21,972 nucleotides of DNA from Salinisphaera sp. UBA6602 (lineage in GTDB: Bacteria > Pseudomonadota > Gammaproteobacteria > Nevskiales > Salinisphaeraceae). Location: positions 820 through 22,791 of the forward strand of contig DJIE01000146.1 in the NCBI GenBank assembly GCA_002433465.1. The letters are read 5' to 3'. Numbering within the stretch: the first letter of the stretch is position 1; each line of letters opens with the position of its first letter. A program made the translations under genes and the position numbers. Under the pieces are notes generated by a model, which was not told the DNA's origin, did not search any database, and worked only from the letters and a program-made list of their open reading frames with translations. Positions 1 through 8,060 of this stretch are shown here, piece after piece.

Positions 1-819
1 CAGGGGCTTGCCGCGGAATACGTCATCGAGCGTATGAAAGACAACGTGTATCGCTTCACGGCCGGCAACTACCGCTCGGCCTTCATGGTGACCGATGCCG
101 GCATTATCGCCACCGATCCGCTCAACCCCCGGGCCGCGGCCTGGCTGAAGGACGAACTGGACCGGCGCTTCGATGTGCCTCTGCGCTACGTGGTTTACAG
201 CCACAACCACGTCGATCACAGCTATGGTGGGCAGGCGCTCGATGGTGACGGCGTGCATTTCGTCGCCCATCGGCTGGCCCGCGCCGACCTGGTACACACC
301 CGGGCGGATACACGCATTCCCGATATCACCTTCGACAACGAAATGACTTTGTACCTGGGCGAGGCCCGCGTAGCGCTGCGCTATCACGGCGTCAACAACG
401 GCCGCGGCTCGGTGAGCATGCACTTTCAGCCCGCGAACGTGATGTACGTTGTCGACTGGATCGTACTTGGCCGCATGCCCTACAAGAACCTCAAGGGCTA
501 CGATATTCAGGGCATGATCGACAGCACCGAGGATATTCTCGCGACCGACTTCGAGCTGTTCATCGGTGGCCATGGCGACGCCGGCGACAAGGCAGACGTT
601 GCCCGCTATCTCGCTTATCTGAACGCGCTCTACGACAGCGTGCGCGACGGCATGCTCGCAGGCCGTTCGCTGGCGCAGCTGCAGGACGATATCCGCCTGC
701 CCGAATTCAACGATCTGCGCATGTACGACGCCTGGCTCAAGCTCAATATCGAAGGCGTGCACGACACGCTCATCGATAAGTCGTATTTCGATATGCGCCC
801 TGATGTGCCCGCCAATTGA
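1..819 (+). CDS. MBL-fold metallo-hydrolase, 5' end outside window
   Basis: This is a metallo-beta-lactamase-fold hydrolase. The reading frame is open from base 1 with no stop before the first ATG at 34, and the residues before that Met (YVIER) continue the typical opening strand, so the true start and any signal peptide probably lie left of the window. Numbering from the ATG at 34, the metal motif HNHVDH is at 57-62, the bridging Asp is in VVDW (D141), and a late His is in GGHGD (H180). The position that is normally the third zinc-ligand His (AHT motif) reads GVNNGRGS around 119-126, so one canonical ligand seems replaced. The substrate is unknown; the fold covers lactamases, lactonases, thiol hydrolases and nucleases. 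Its stop overlaps the next gene's TTG start, which suggests co-translation with the phosphatase/nuclease-fold lipoprotein that follows. Confidence 0.85.
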   Translation, partial: QGLAAEYVIERMKDNVYRFTAGNYRSAFMVTDAGIIATDPLNPRAAAWLKDELDRRFDVPLRYVVYSHNHVDHSYGGQALDGDGVHFVAHRLARADLVHTRADTRIPDITFDNEMTLYLGEARVALRYHGVNNGRGSVSMHFQPANVMYVVDWIVLGRMPYKNLKGYDIQGMIDSTEDILATDFELFIGGHGDAGDKADVARYLAYLNALYDSVRDGMLAGRSLAQLQDDIRLPEFNDLRMYDAWLKLNIEGVHDTLIDKSYFDMRPDVPAN

Positions 820-1697
820 GCCCACGCCGCGTGCGCATGGCAACGGCCCTGATCGGCCTGATGTTGATCCTGGCCGGTACCGGCTGCGTGTCGGTGCCGC
901 CCACGCGTGCGATCAACGGCGACGGGTTTTCTGCACCGGCCTTGGCGCCTGAGCACATCGCGCTGATCAGCTGGAACATCCAGAAGCACAAGGGCGCAGG
1001 CTGGCCCGCCTTCGCCAGGCGGGGCACGGCGGCACAGCGGTTCGAGACGACCAGCCTGCTGTTGCTGCAGGAGGCCTGCGAGCCCCGGCAAAACCCACAA
1101 GACGCGCTCGGCGCGGCCTTTGCGGCGGCCGACCTTGGCTGGGTGTTTGCACCGAGCTTCCGGTCTCGCTTTCTCGGCTGCGGCGGCGACCAGGCAACGG
1201 GCGTACTGACCGCTTCCTCGGCACGGCCGGTCTCGCGTACTGCCCTGCTGAGCCAGAATCGAGAATTCGGGATCACGCCCAAGTCCACGCTCGTTACACG
1301 CTATCGATTGGCCGGTTCGGCGGATACGTTGCAGGTGGTCAATACCCACCTGCTCAACTTCGAGTGGCGCAGCCTGAACGATTACACACAACAGGTCGGC
1401 GCCATTGGGCAGGCGATTGCGGCACACGACGGGCCCGTCATCCTGGCGGGCGATCTGAACACCCGCAACGCCGCACGCCAGGCCGTCGTGGACAGGATGG
1501 TCGCCGCGCACGGTTTGAAGCCCGTCTTCGGCAAAGCCCTCGCGGGCCGCACGAAAGCCATCATCGGCGGCGATCTGGCGCTGGACCATATCTATTATCG
1601 CGGTCTTCGCGTGGTCGAAAATGGCGTTGTGGGTCACGAGTCCGACGCGGCCATATCGGACCACAACAGACTGTCGGTTGGTTTTACGGTCGATTAG
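816..1697 (+). CDS. endonuclease/exonuclease/phosphatase-family lipoprotein
   Basis: This 293-residue protein carries the full signature of the endonuclease/exonuclease/phosphatase (DNase I-like) fold. Visible motifs are SWNIQ (N54), LLLQEA (E86), NTH (H178), AGDLNTRN (D213, N215), LDH (D257, H258) and the terminal SDH (D282, H283), so the Mg-dependent catalytic site looks complete. The N-terminus is basic then hydrophobic and ends at Cys24 (LAGTGC), giving a signal peptide that may be lipidated, although the lipobox is imperfect. The product probably acts outside the cytoplasm. The start is TTG at 816, overlapping the TGA of the upstream gene; GTG 831 and ATG 837 are in-frame alternatives and would still keep the signal. 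The substrate (DNA, RNA, phosphoinositide or sphingolipid head group) cannot be told from sequence. Confidence 0.88.
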   Translation: MSPRRVRMATALIGLMLILAGTGCVSVPPTRAINGDGFSAPALAPEHIALISWNIQKHKGAGWPAFARRGTAAQRFETTSLLLLQEACEPRQNPQDALGAAFAAADLGWVFAPSFRSRFLGCGGDQATGVLTASSARPVSRTALLSQNREFGITPKSTLVTRYRLAGSADTLQVVNTHLLNFEWRSLNDYTQQVGAIGQAIAAHDGPVILAGDLNTRNAARQAVVDRMVAAHGLKPVFGKALAGRTKAIIGGDLALDHIYYRGLRVVENGVVGHESDAAISDHNRLSVGFTVD

Positions 1698-1722
1698 CAG
1701 CGCGACTAGAGAGCACGCCCCG

Positions 1723-1938
1723 ATGCCCACAAGCAAGCTACCGCTCGCTGCCAGAGAGCCGGCGCCGATCTACGACGCCGTAAACGCGCTGGCGCTGGGT
1801 TACTGGATGGTGATCGTTGTCAGCGTTTTCGTCGCCACCGCCTGTATCTGGCGAAGTCGAAGCAACCCGCTTGCCAAGATGATACTGACGTTGCTGCTCG
1901 CCGGTGCGATACAGCTCGCGGTTGAATTTCGCCCCTGA
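1723..1938 (+). CDS. small hypothetical membrane protein (71 aa)
   Basis: I do not recognise this protein. It has a polar N-terminus of about 26 residues, then two hydrophobic segments (about 27-46, rich in Val and Ala with a Trp/Tyr border, and about 53-67), so it is probably a small inner-membrane protein. The frame is open further upstream to 1621, but that part overlaps the preceding gene, and the ATG at 1723 has a purine-rich AGAGAG at 1708-1713 at a workable distance. It lies 25 bp after the nuclease-fold lipoprotein on the same strand and may belong to that operon. The coding call rests on frame, start context and the coherent membrane pattern only. Confidence 0.5.
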   Translation: MPTSKLPLAAREPAPIYDAVNALALGYWMVIVVSVFVATACIWRSRSNPLAKMILTLLLAGAIQLAVEFRP

Positions 1939-2014
1939 CGCATCCGAGCGGCTTGTATACCCAATGTCTGCCGGGGATTTCATACCCAACGCTATGCCTT
2001 CTCCCCCTGCCCTC

Positions 2015-2044
2015 GCTTTGGCTTTGGCTTTGGCTTTGGTTTTG
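2015..2044. repeat. short tandem repeat, hexamer GCTTTG
   Basis: Four perfect head-to-tail copies of GCTTTG (2015-2038) are followed by a fifth variant copy GTTTTG (2039-2044). The repeat lies between the convergent ends of the 71-residue membrane protein and the PAS-GGDEF gene. It is outside any gene I can support. Confidence 0.9.
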
Positions 2045-2067
2045 GCCGCGCGCGATTCAACATTTTA

Positions 2068-2088
2068 GGCTCGTTTACGTGCCGAGCC
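2068..2088 (-). terminator. possible terminator hairpin after PAS-GGDEF gene
   Basis: The arms GGCTCG (2068-2073) and CGAGCC (2083-2088) pair perfectly around a 9-base loop. The hairpin starts nine bases past the stop of the minus-strand cyclase gene. On that strand it is followed by TAAAATGTT, which is AT-rich but not a proper T-run, so it is only a weak intrinsic terminator. Confidence 0.4.
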
Positions 2089-2097
2089 GAGTCGGGC

Positions 2098-3090
2098 TTA
2101 GTGGCAGTCTTCTGCCAGAACCACGCGATTGCGCCCACCCGTTTTGGCGATATAAAGCGCAGCGTCGGCCTGGCTCAGGAGGTCGTGGCTGCGGCGCCGG
2201 TTGGGGCCGGCCACGCTCACACCGATGCTTACCGTCACCCCGGGCGTTTCGCCAGGCTTCGCCTCGAAACAGACTTCGGCGACGGTCTTGCGTAAACGTT
2301 CCGCGACCGTAAGTGCCTGCACCGCGGTGATGTCGTATAGAACCGTGGCGAATTCTTCGCCGCCGAGTCGGGCGAACAGGTCACGACGCTTGATACGCGC
2401 ACCGCAGGCGCTGGATATGGCACATATCACCGCGTCTCCTGCCGGATGTCCATAGCGGTCGTTGATCGTTTTAAAGTGATCGATATCCAGAAGCAGTAAC
2501 GCTATGCGGCTGTCGTGCGTCTCGTATTGGGCCAAGGCTTCGTTGAGTGCGGCCATCAGGCGACGACGGTTCGGAAACCCGGTCAGTTCGTCGGTTTCGC
2601 TCAAGCGCCGCAGCCGCTGCTCCATCTCGTGGCGGCTGGTGATATTGCTTGCCAACCACAGCACCGCGCGCTCGCCGTTGACGAGCGAGCGTAGCGGCTG
2701 CACCCGCCCTTCGAAGCGAATGGGCGCAGCCGGTCCTTCGCTTGGGTCAACGCCGGCCACGTCGGCGGCTGCCAACTCGTATTCGACGATACGCAGACAG
2801 TCCGCGGCCAGCGTCGCCCGGATTTCGGCCAGAAACCAGTCGGCCCGGGCCGGCGGCAACACGTCGTAGAGACTGAAGTCCACGAGACAGGAGCCGTCGT
2901 GATAATGATCGCGATCCTGTCCGCCAAAGATCGCGGCATAGCGACCGCTCTCGGTGAGCACAAAAACAGGGTCCGGCAGCGCGGCAAGCGCCTCCTCCAT
3001 GAGTTGCGTCGTCCGCCGGTCGAGATTTTTGATGTGGATACCCCGAAGGTTCAGATACCTGAATCTGCCCCCTCTTCGATCCGTCTGCAA
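2098..3090 (-). CDS. PAS-GGDEF diguanylate cyclase, soluble
   Basis: This is a predicted cytoplasmic diguanylate cyclase making cyclic-di-GMP from two GTP. A PAS-like sensor region (about residues 31-160, opening with LPDPVFVLTESGRY) is followed by a GGDEF domain whose active-site loop is GGEEF at 243-247, preceded by LLLDIDHFKTINDRYGH. All catalytic and metal residues look present. The upstream inhibitory site reads KRRD instead of RxxD, so feedback inhibition may be weakened. No membrane segment is visible. The start is uncertain: 3090 is a TTG with no clear ribosome site just after a strong hairpin (3094-3122), while ATG 3000 would begin exactly at the PAS region. It follows another GGDEF gene on the same strand with 56 bp between, so the two may be co-transcribed. 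Confidence 0.9.
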   Translation of the reverse strand: MQTDRRGGRFRYLNLRGIHIKNLDRRTTQLMEEALAALPDPVFVLTESGRYAAIFGGQDRDHYHDGSCLVDFSLYDVLPPARADWFLAEIRATLAADCLRIVEYELAAADVAGVDPSEGPAAPIRFEGRVQPLRSLVNGERAVLWLASNITSRHEMEQRLRRLSETDELTGFPNRRRLMAALNEALAQYETHDSRIALLLLDIDHFKTINDRYGHPAGDAVICAISSACGARIKRRDLFARLGGEEFATVLYDITAVQALTVAERLRKTVAEVCFEAKPGETPGVTVSIGVSVAGPNRRRSHDLLSQADAALYIAKTGGRNRVVLAEDCH

Positions 3091-3093
3091 GTA

Positions 3094-3122
3094 GCGCGCC
3101 CGCTCGCTTTGCTCGGGCGCGC
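3094..3122 (-). terminator. strong GC hairpin between the two GGDEF genes
   Basis: The arms GCGCGCCCG (3094-3102) and CGGGCGCGC (3114-3122) form a perfect 9-bp stem with an 11-base loop. The hairpin sits between the stop of the upstream cyclase and the TTG start of the downstream one. There is no T-run after it, so it may attenuate or stabilise transcripts rather than terminate fully. If transcribed through, it lies almost against the TTG start of the next gene. Confidence 0.4.
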
Positions 3123-3146
3123 CTCCACACCGTTGCGGGGCATGCG

Positions 3147-4166
3147 CTAAGCGACGACCCGGTTGCGCCCGCTGGACTTGGCTTGGTAAAGCTTTTCGTC
3201 GGCGATGTGCAGCATGGGGTCGAGCTGTTCGCCCGGGCCGGTAGAGCTGGCGACGCCGATGCTGGCGGTGAGATAAAGCACGCAGTCGTTTTGCCGACAG
3301 CGCAGCGCCTCGATCGCCTCACGCAGACGTTCGGCCAGCTGCCTTGCCGCGCCGTTGTCGGTATGCGCCAGCAGGACACAGAACTCCTCGCCGCCCAGAC
3401 GGCAGGCCACATCTTGCGAGCGCGTGTGTTCGCTTAGCGTCCGGCCGACCTCCCGTAGCACCGCGTCGCCCGTGGCATGGCCGTAGTCGTCGTTTATGCC
3501 CTTGAAGTGGTCCAGGTCGAGCATCAATACCGATACCGGATATGCACCTGCGTTTGCCAGGCGCCGGAACGACTGCTCCAGCTGCGCCCGGTTGGGCAGC
3601 CCGGTCAGTGAATCGGTGAGCGCCTGCTGCGAGAGCTGTCGTTCCGCGGACTCGCGGCTCGCCTCGTAGAAGTAGGAGAACAGGTAGGTCCAAACCGTCA
3701 CCGCCGCGATATTGGCCGTGGCGCCGGGGGCCTCCAGGACCGAATCGACGCCGAAACGCCACAGGAACAGGCCCGCCGCAATCGCCAGATACAGCCCGGA
3801 GGATAGGCCGCCCAGCCGGCGACCGAGCAGCAGATGGGCGGTGAGCGGCATGACCATCACCCAACTGAATACCGTAACCGACGTGGTGGGCAAAGCCAGC
3901 GCATACAGCGTAGCCGCGTAGATGGATACCAGATAGCAAAGACACCAGCGGCGCAGGTGGTGGGTAGTACGAACCACGGGCAGCATGGCCACCGCCAGCA
4001 CAGCAATGGCCAGATCCACGGCCATCAGGCCATAGCGGCCGGCGTTGAGGTTCACGACAACGAAAACCAGACCGAACAGTGCCGTAACCGTTAATAGCAG
4101 GCGCAACAGATGACGGCGATGGCGATACGACAGCGGCATGCCGTAATCGGGCGAGGCTGGGCTCAT
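3147..4166 (-). CDS. membrane-anchored GGDEF diguanylate cyclase
   Basis: A 339-residue cyclase with six predicted membrane segments (about residues 18-41, 45-65, 72-91, 95-115, 120-139 and 147-168), a short linker, and a GGDEF domain beginning at ALTDSLTGLPNRAQ. The catalytic loop is GGEEF at about 258-262 and is preceded at the right spacing by RSQD, an intact RxxD product-inhibition site. The frame runs up to 4358, but the ATG at 4166 is preferred: GTGAGAG precedes it and the protein then starts just before the first membrane segment. ATG 4193 is an alternative. The membrane part resembles no sensor domain I can name, so the input signal is unknown. It sits upstream of the PAS-GGDEF gene and diverges from the lipocalin gene. 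Confidence 0.9.
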   Translation of the reverse strand: MSPASPDYGMPLSYRHRRHLLRLLLTVTALFGLVFVVVNLNAGRYGLMAVDLAIAVLAVAMLPVVRTTHHLRRWCLCYLVSIYAATLYALALPTTSVTVFSWVMVMPLTAHLLLGRRLGGLSSGLYLAIAAGLFLWRFGVDSVLEAPGATANIAAVTVWTYLFSYFYEASRESAERQLSQQALTDSLTGLPNRAQLEQSFRRLANAGAYPVSVLMLDLDHFKGINDDYGHATGDAVLREVGRTLSEHTRSQDVACRLGGEEFCVLLAHTDNGAARQLAERLREAIEALRCRQNDCVLYLTASIGVASSTGPGEQLDPMLHIADEKLYQAKSSGRNRVVA

Positions 4167-4532
4167 GGCTCTCACTGGCGATACACGGCGCATATGCGCG
4201 TCCCGGTATAACGCGTCGGTTATCGGCCGTCGGCGCGATTGTTTAAGTTTTTCATCGGTAAGGAACAATGCCCGCTGCGGGCAACGCAGACGGCGATTGC
4301 GGGTGTGAATCGCCCGCAAATGCCGGAAGCGACGTTTTGACCTACCGGAAAACGGCACGAACGCGGCGATCGCCGAGCATGTCTATCGCCAGATCCGGCC
4401 CTCGCCGTTCAGCCGGCCACGGACCATCATCGAAGCGTCGATGCTGATGCCGTCGGCGGACGCTGGGGTGGCCCACGGCGAAAGAAGAGCCGGTAGAATC
4501 GCGCCATCGCCCGCCTGCCCCGTATCCCGACC
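4167..4532. other. divergent intergenic region between GGDEF and lipocalin genes
   Basis: I see no convincing gene in this stretch. It should hold the promoters of both flanking genes. For the lipocalin, TAGAAT at 4494-4499 matches a -10 box in five of six positions, but no good -35 precedes it. For the cyclase, a TTATAC-like sequence occurs on the minus strand near 4207-4213, again with no clear -35. No strong hairpin or repeat was noticed. Confidence 0.4.
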
Positions 4533-5090
4533 ATGCCTTACCGCCATTACCCTGTCTGGCTCACCCTGCTCGTCGCTGCGAGCCTGCTTGCCGGCTGCGT
4601 GGGCATTCCCAAGGGCACAAGCGCGGTTGAACCCTTCACGCTGGATCGCTATCTCGGCCGCTGGTACGAAATCGCGCGCCTGGATCACGGCTTCGAAGAA
4701 GGTCTTGACTGCGTGACGGCAACTTACAGCACCCGCGACGACGGCGGTGTCCGGGTCGTGAACCGCGGCGTGGACCTCGACGAGGGCAAGCCCGACGAGG
4801 CGATCGGCCGAGCCTATTTCGTGGACGGCGAAGACCGGGCGCGCTTGAAAGTCAGTTTCTTCGGCCCGTTTTACGCCGGCTACAACGTACTCGCACTCGA
4901 CGAGGGCTACCGAACCGCCATCGTGGGTGGGCCGAACCGCGACTATCTCTGGATCCTCGCGCGCCGGCCGGAACTGCCCTCGGCCGAACGCGACGCCTGG
5001 GTGAGCCGTGCCCAGGCGATGGGTTTCGACACCGCCGCGCTCGTCTACCCTGAACAGGGCGAGGTCTGTGCGCCCTATCGCGAGTCCTAG
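4533..5090 (+). CDS. blc: bacterial lipocalin, outer-membrane lipoprotein
   Basis: A 185-residue Blc-type lipocalin. The signal peptide ends in a clean lipobox, LLAGC, with Cys22 as the lipidated residue; the +2 residue is Val, so outer-membrane sorting is expected. The lipocalin signature YLGRWYEIARLDHGFEEG (G42, W44) opens the barrel. Further conserved elements are the RAYF strand, the FFGPFYAGYNVL segment and the late TAIVGGPNRDYLWILAR strand typical of Blc proteins. The family binds lysophospholipids and fatty acids and is often stress-induced in the cell envelope. Length matches E. coli Blc (about 177). The ribosome site is weak. It is monocistronic: divergent from the cyclase and convergent with the AbgT transporter, from which it is separated by 84 bp. 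Confidence 0.93.
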   Translation: MPYRHYPVWLTLLVAASLLAGCVGIPKGTSAVEPFTLDRYLGRWYEIARLDHGFEEGLDCVTATYSTRDDGGVRVVNRGVDLDEGKPDEAIGRAYFVDGEDRARLKVSFFGPFYAGYNVLALDEGYRTAIVGGPNRDYLWILARRPELPSAERDAWVSRAQAMGFDTAALVYPEQGEVCAPYRES

Positions 5091-5174
5091 GGCGTGCACT
5101 CGCGCGACGACGACCGACCGCAGTACGCGGCGCCGCGCATGGGCTCGGCCGGCCACATCCGGTAATCGTCGCCG

Positions 5175-6716
5175 CTAGCCGCCGTAGACAATGCCCGCGC
5201 CGGGCCCCAGCGGCAGGCCCAACGTCATCCAGACGATGAGCAGCAGCGTCCAGAACACCAGAAAAGCCAGCGAGAACGGCAGCATGATCGATATCAGCGA
5301 GCCGATGCGTATGTCTTCGTCGTAGCGCTGCGCGTAGGCAATGATCAGCGCGAAGTAAGGCATCAGCGGCGTAATGATGTTGGTGGAAGAGTCGGCGACG
5401 CGATAGGCCATCTGGGTGAGCTCCGGTGAATAGCCGAGCTGCATCATGATCGGCACGAACACCGGCGCGAGGATGGCCCACTTGGCTGAGGCACTGCCGA
5501 TGAACAGGTTGACGAAGCCCACGATCAGCACGAACAGAATCAGCAGCGGCGCCCCACCCAGGCTGATCGCCTGCAGCGCCTGGGCGCCATAGACGGCCAT
5601 GAACACGCCAAGATTGGATTCGGCGAACCAGGCCACGAACTGGCCGGCGGTGAACGCCAGGGCGATGAACATGCCCATGCTGGCCATGGTCTGCGACAGA
5701 TTCTCGGCCACGTCGCGGTCGTTCTTGATCGCGCCGATCACGATGCCGTACACCAACCCCGGCACGAAAAACACGATCATCAGCACCACGGCCAGCGAGT
5801 CCATGAACGGCGAGCGCACGATGCCCCCGCCCTCGCCGCGCAGCGGCGCGCCAGGCGGCACGACCAGCAACGCGAGCAGCGCGATGGTGACGAGCAGCGC
5901 GATACCAGCCCACTTCATGCCGCGCTTTTCCTCGGCGGTGATGGCCGTGCTGGAGCGGTCGTGCCCGCCCTGTTCGTCGTTGCGATAGTCGCCCAGCCGC
6001 GGCTCGACCACGAACTGGCTGACCAGCGTGCCGACAACGGCGAGGAAGAAGGTCGAAACGATGATGAAGTAGTAGTTCATCGCCAGATTCATCGCATCCG
6101 CATAGGTCGGGTCGATGGTGCCGGCTGCTTCGATGGTGAGCTGGCCGAGGTTGACGTCCACCGCGGAGAGCAACAGGTTGGCGCTATAGCCGGCCGAAAC
6201 GCCGGCAAAAGCGGCCGCCAGCCCGGCGATGGGGTGGCGCCCGAGGGCGAGAAATATCATGGCACCGAGCGGCGGCAGCACCACATAGCCGGCGTCGGCG
6301 GCGACGCTCGACAGGATGCCGGCGAACACAAGACCGAAGGTGATGAGCGATTTCGGGATCGACAGGATAAAACCGCGCAGCAACACGCTGATCAGGCCGG
6401 TGCGCTCGGCCATGCCGATACCGATCATGGTGGCCAGCACAACGCCCAGCGGCGCGAAGTTCATGAAGTTGTCGACCAGCGACCCGAAGATATAGCGGAT
6501 ACCTTCGCCGGAGAGCAGGTTCTCGATCGCCACCGGCGCGCCGCCGCCGGGCGGCGATACCGTCATGCCCAGCTGCGACAGCAGCGCCGAGACGATCGCC
6601 ACAATCAACGCCAGCAAAGCGAACAACGGCACCGGATGCGGCAGACGGTTGCCCGTTCGCTCGATTCGGTCGAGCATCCGCTGGAGCAGATTGCTCGGTA
6701 TTCCCCGCTCGTTCAT
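5175..6716 (-). CDS. AbgT-family transporter
   Basis: This 513-residue integral membrane protein belongs to the AbgT family (p-aminobenzoyl-glutamate transport; several members also export sulfonamides). It begins with a short cytosolic helix (LLQRMLDRIERTGNRLPHPV) before the first membrane segment, as in AbgT, MtrF and YdaH. Further family marks are the central SVAADAGYVVLPPLGAMIF and ASAKWAILAPVFVPIM segments and the C-terminal YRVADSSTNIITPLMPYF hairpin region. The frame opens at 6773, but ATG 6716 is chosen because GGGGA lies eight bases before it and the start then agrees with the family. Neighbouring genes do not include abgA or abgB peptidases, so the substrate remains open between folate breakdown products and antimetabolites. 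Confidence 0.93.
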   Translation of the reverse strand: MNERGIPSNLLQRMLDRIERTGNRLPHPVPLFALLALIVAIVSALLSQLGMTVSPPGGGAPVAIENLLSGEGIRYIFGSLVDNFMNFAPLGVVLATMIGIGMAERTGLISVLLRGFILSIPKSLITFGLVFAGILSSVAADAGYVVLPPLGAMIFLALGRHPIAGLAAAFAGVSAGYSANLLLSAVDVNLGQLTIEAAGTIDPTYADAMNLAMNYYFIIVSTFFLAVVGTLVSQFVVEPRLGDYRNDEQGGHDRSSTAITAEEKRGMKWAGIALLVTIALLALLVVPPGAPLRGEGGGIVRSPFMDSLAVVLMIVFFVPGLVYGIVIGAIKNDRDVAENLSQTMASMGMFIALAFTAGQFVAWFAESNLGVFMAVYGAQALQAISLGGAPLLILFVLIVGFVNLFIGSASAKWAILAPVFVPIMMQLGYSPELTQMAYRVADSSTNIITPLMPYFALIIAYAQRYDEDIRIGSLISIMLPFSLAFLVFWTLLLIVWMTLGLPLGPGAGIVYGG

Positions 6717-7076
6717 CGTTTGATCCCCCGATGCGTTGGCGATATCGCGCTGACGGCGCCGTGACTGTGGCAACCAAAGCAGCGGCGCTGTTAGACATTA
6801 CCGCGAGCGCCCGCTGGGCCCAAGCGCCTTCGCCACTACGGCTCGTGGGTCGCTCGCGGTTCGCCGTGACGCCACGTCCAACCAAAGCGAGCACAGCATC
6901 GGCGTGCGCGCAGGCGCTAATCAACCCTGAAAATCATCTATGTTTATAGTCGATTGATAATAGCGCCATTACGGCAGCTCGCTGTTGTGGCGCTTTGAAT
7001 CAACAGCTTGTGGCTCCTCTGGCATCATGAGCTTTGATCGATTTATCGCCCATGCCCAATCTGAGGAAGATACGTC
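6717..7076. other. divergent intergenic region with AT-rich island and dyad
   Basis: This 360-bp region separates the divergent AbgT and CaCA genes. No gene is supported in it. An AT-rich island at about 6919-6962 stands out from the GC-rich surroundings and contains TATAGT (6945-6950) and GATAAT (6956-6961), either of which could be a -10 box, without a good -35. An imperfect inverted repeat flanks the island: GCGCTAATCAA at 6914-6924 and TTGATAATAGCGC at 6954-6966. Confidence 0.45.
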
Positions 7077-8060
7077 ATGCTGATGGCCGCAGCCGCCGTC
7101 CTCGTCGGCCTTGCCGTACTGATCTGGAGTTCGGAACGCTTCATCGAAGGTGCGGTGGGTACGGCCCATCACCTGCGCCTGCCTTCGTTCATCATCGGCA
7201 CCGTGATCGTGGGTATCGGCACCTCGGCGCCGGAGTTCCTGGTGTCCGGTCTTGCGGCCTGGCAGGGCCAGCCCGGGCTGGCCATCGGCAACGCTTACGG
7301 TTCCAACATCGCCAATATCGGTCTGATTCTCGGCGTCGCACTGTTGTTATCGCCCATGGCGGTCGGCGCGGGCATCGTACGCCGGGAGATGGCGCTGCTG
7401 ATTGTCGTTACGCTGATGTCGCGCTGGCTGATCGGCGACGGTTCGATCAGCCGCTTTGACGCGCTGCTGCTGGTGCTGCCCCTGATCGGCTATATCGCCG
7501 TCGTCGCCTTTGAAGCCCACCGCAACCCGGCGCACGCAACGGCCACGGCACCCACGCCTGACGATACGCCCAGCGACGTGCCGCCATTCGGCCGCTCGCT
7601 GGTTTGGCTGGCCGTTGGTTTGGTGCTGCTTCTGGCCAGCTCGCGCCTGCTGGTATGGGGTGCAAGCACCATCGCGGGCGCGCTCGGCGTGAGCGATCTC
7701 GTCATCGGCCTGACCGTCGTGGCCATCGGCACCTCGCTGCCCGAACTGGCCTCGTCGATCAGCGCGGTCCGTCGCCGCGCTTACGACCTGGTACTGGGCA
7801 ACGTCGTCGGCTCCAACCTGTTCAACACGCTGGGCGTGGTCGGCGTGGCCGGGCTCATCACTCCCATCGACGTGGATCCGAGCGTGCTTAGTCGGGATTG
7901 GCCGATCATGCTGGGGCTGACGCTGTTGCTGCTGGTCTTTGCAATGCGCTTTGGCAGCCGCCCCGCCCATCTGAACCGTATCGAGGGCGGCGTGTTTCTA
8001 CTCTCGTTCGTCGCCTACACCGCATGGCTTGTGTTCGGCGCATTCACCGCCGCCGTTTGA
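7077..8060 (+). CDS. CaCA-family Na+/Ca2+ exchanger-like antiporter (YrbG type)
   Basis: A 327-residue cation/Ca2+ antiporter made of two homologous inverted halves. The first alpha-repeat is VGIGTSAPEFLVS (E53) followed by GNAYGSNIANIG (71-82); the second is VAIGTSLPELASS (E223) followed by GNVVGSNLFNTLG (241-253). The two acidic residues and the Ser/Asn positions that bind cations in this family are all present. About ten membrane segments are expected, with a polar loop at about 148-172. Length matches E. coli YrbG (325). The start is supported by GAGGAAG at 7063-7069, seven bases before the ATG. Ion specificity is inferred from the family only. No lipopolysaccharide genes flank it, unlike yrbG in enterobacteria. 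Confidence 0.93.
   Translation: MLMAAAAVLVGLAVLIWSSERFIEGAVGTAHHLRLPSFIIGTVIVGIGTSAPEFLVSGLAAWQGQPGLAIGNAYGSNIANIGLILGVALLLSPMAVGAGIVRREMALLIVVTLMSRWLIGDGSISRFDALLLVLPLIGYIAVVAFEAHRNPAHATATAPTPDDTPSDVPPFGRSLVWLAVGLVLLLASSRLLVWGASTIAGALGVSDLVIGLTVVAIGTSLPELASSISAVRRRAYDLVLGNVVGSNLFNTLGVVGVAGLITPIDVDPSVLSRDWPIMLGLTLLLLVFAMRFGSRPAHLNRIEGGVFLLSFVAYTAWLVFGAFTAAV

Noticed and set aside
4383..5156. Long minus-strand frame of 257 codons over the lipocalin gene
   Set aside because: It is the antisense shadow of the lipocalin gene, whose lipobox, signature and conserved strands are unmistakable.
5961..6764. Plus-strand frame of 267 codons opposite the AbgT-family gene
   Set aside because: The translation is highly charged and full of Arg, Gln and Asp, an antisense artefact of a membrane-protein gene.
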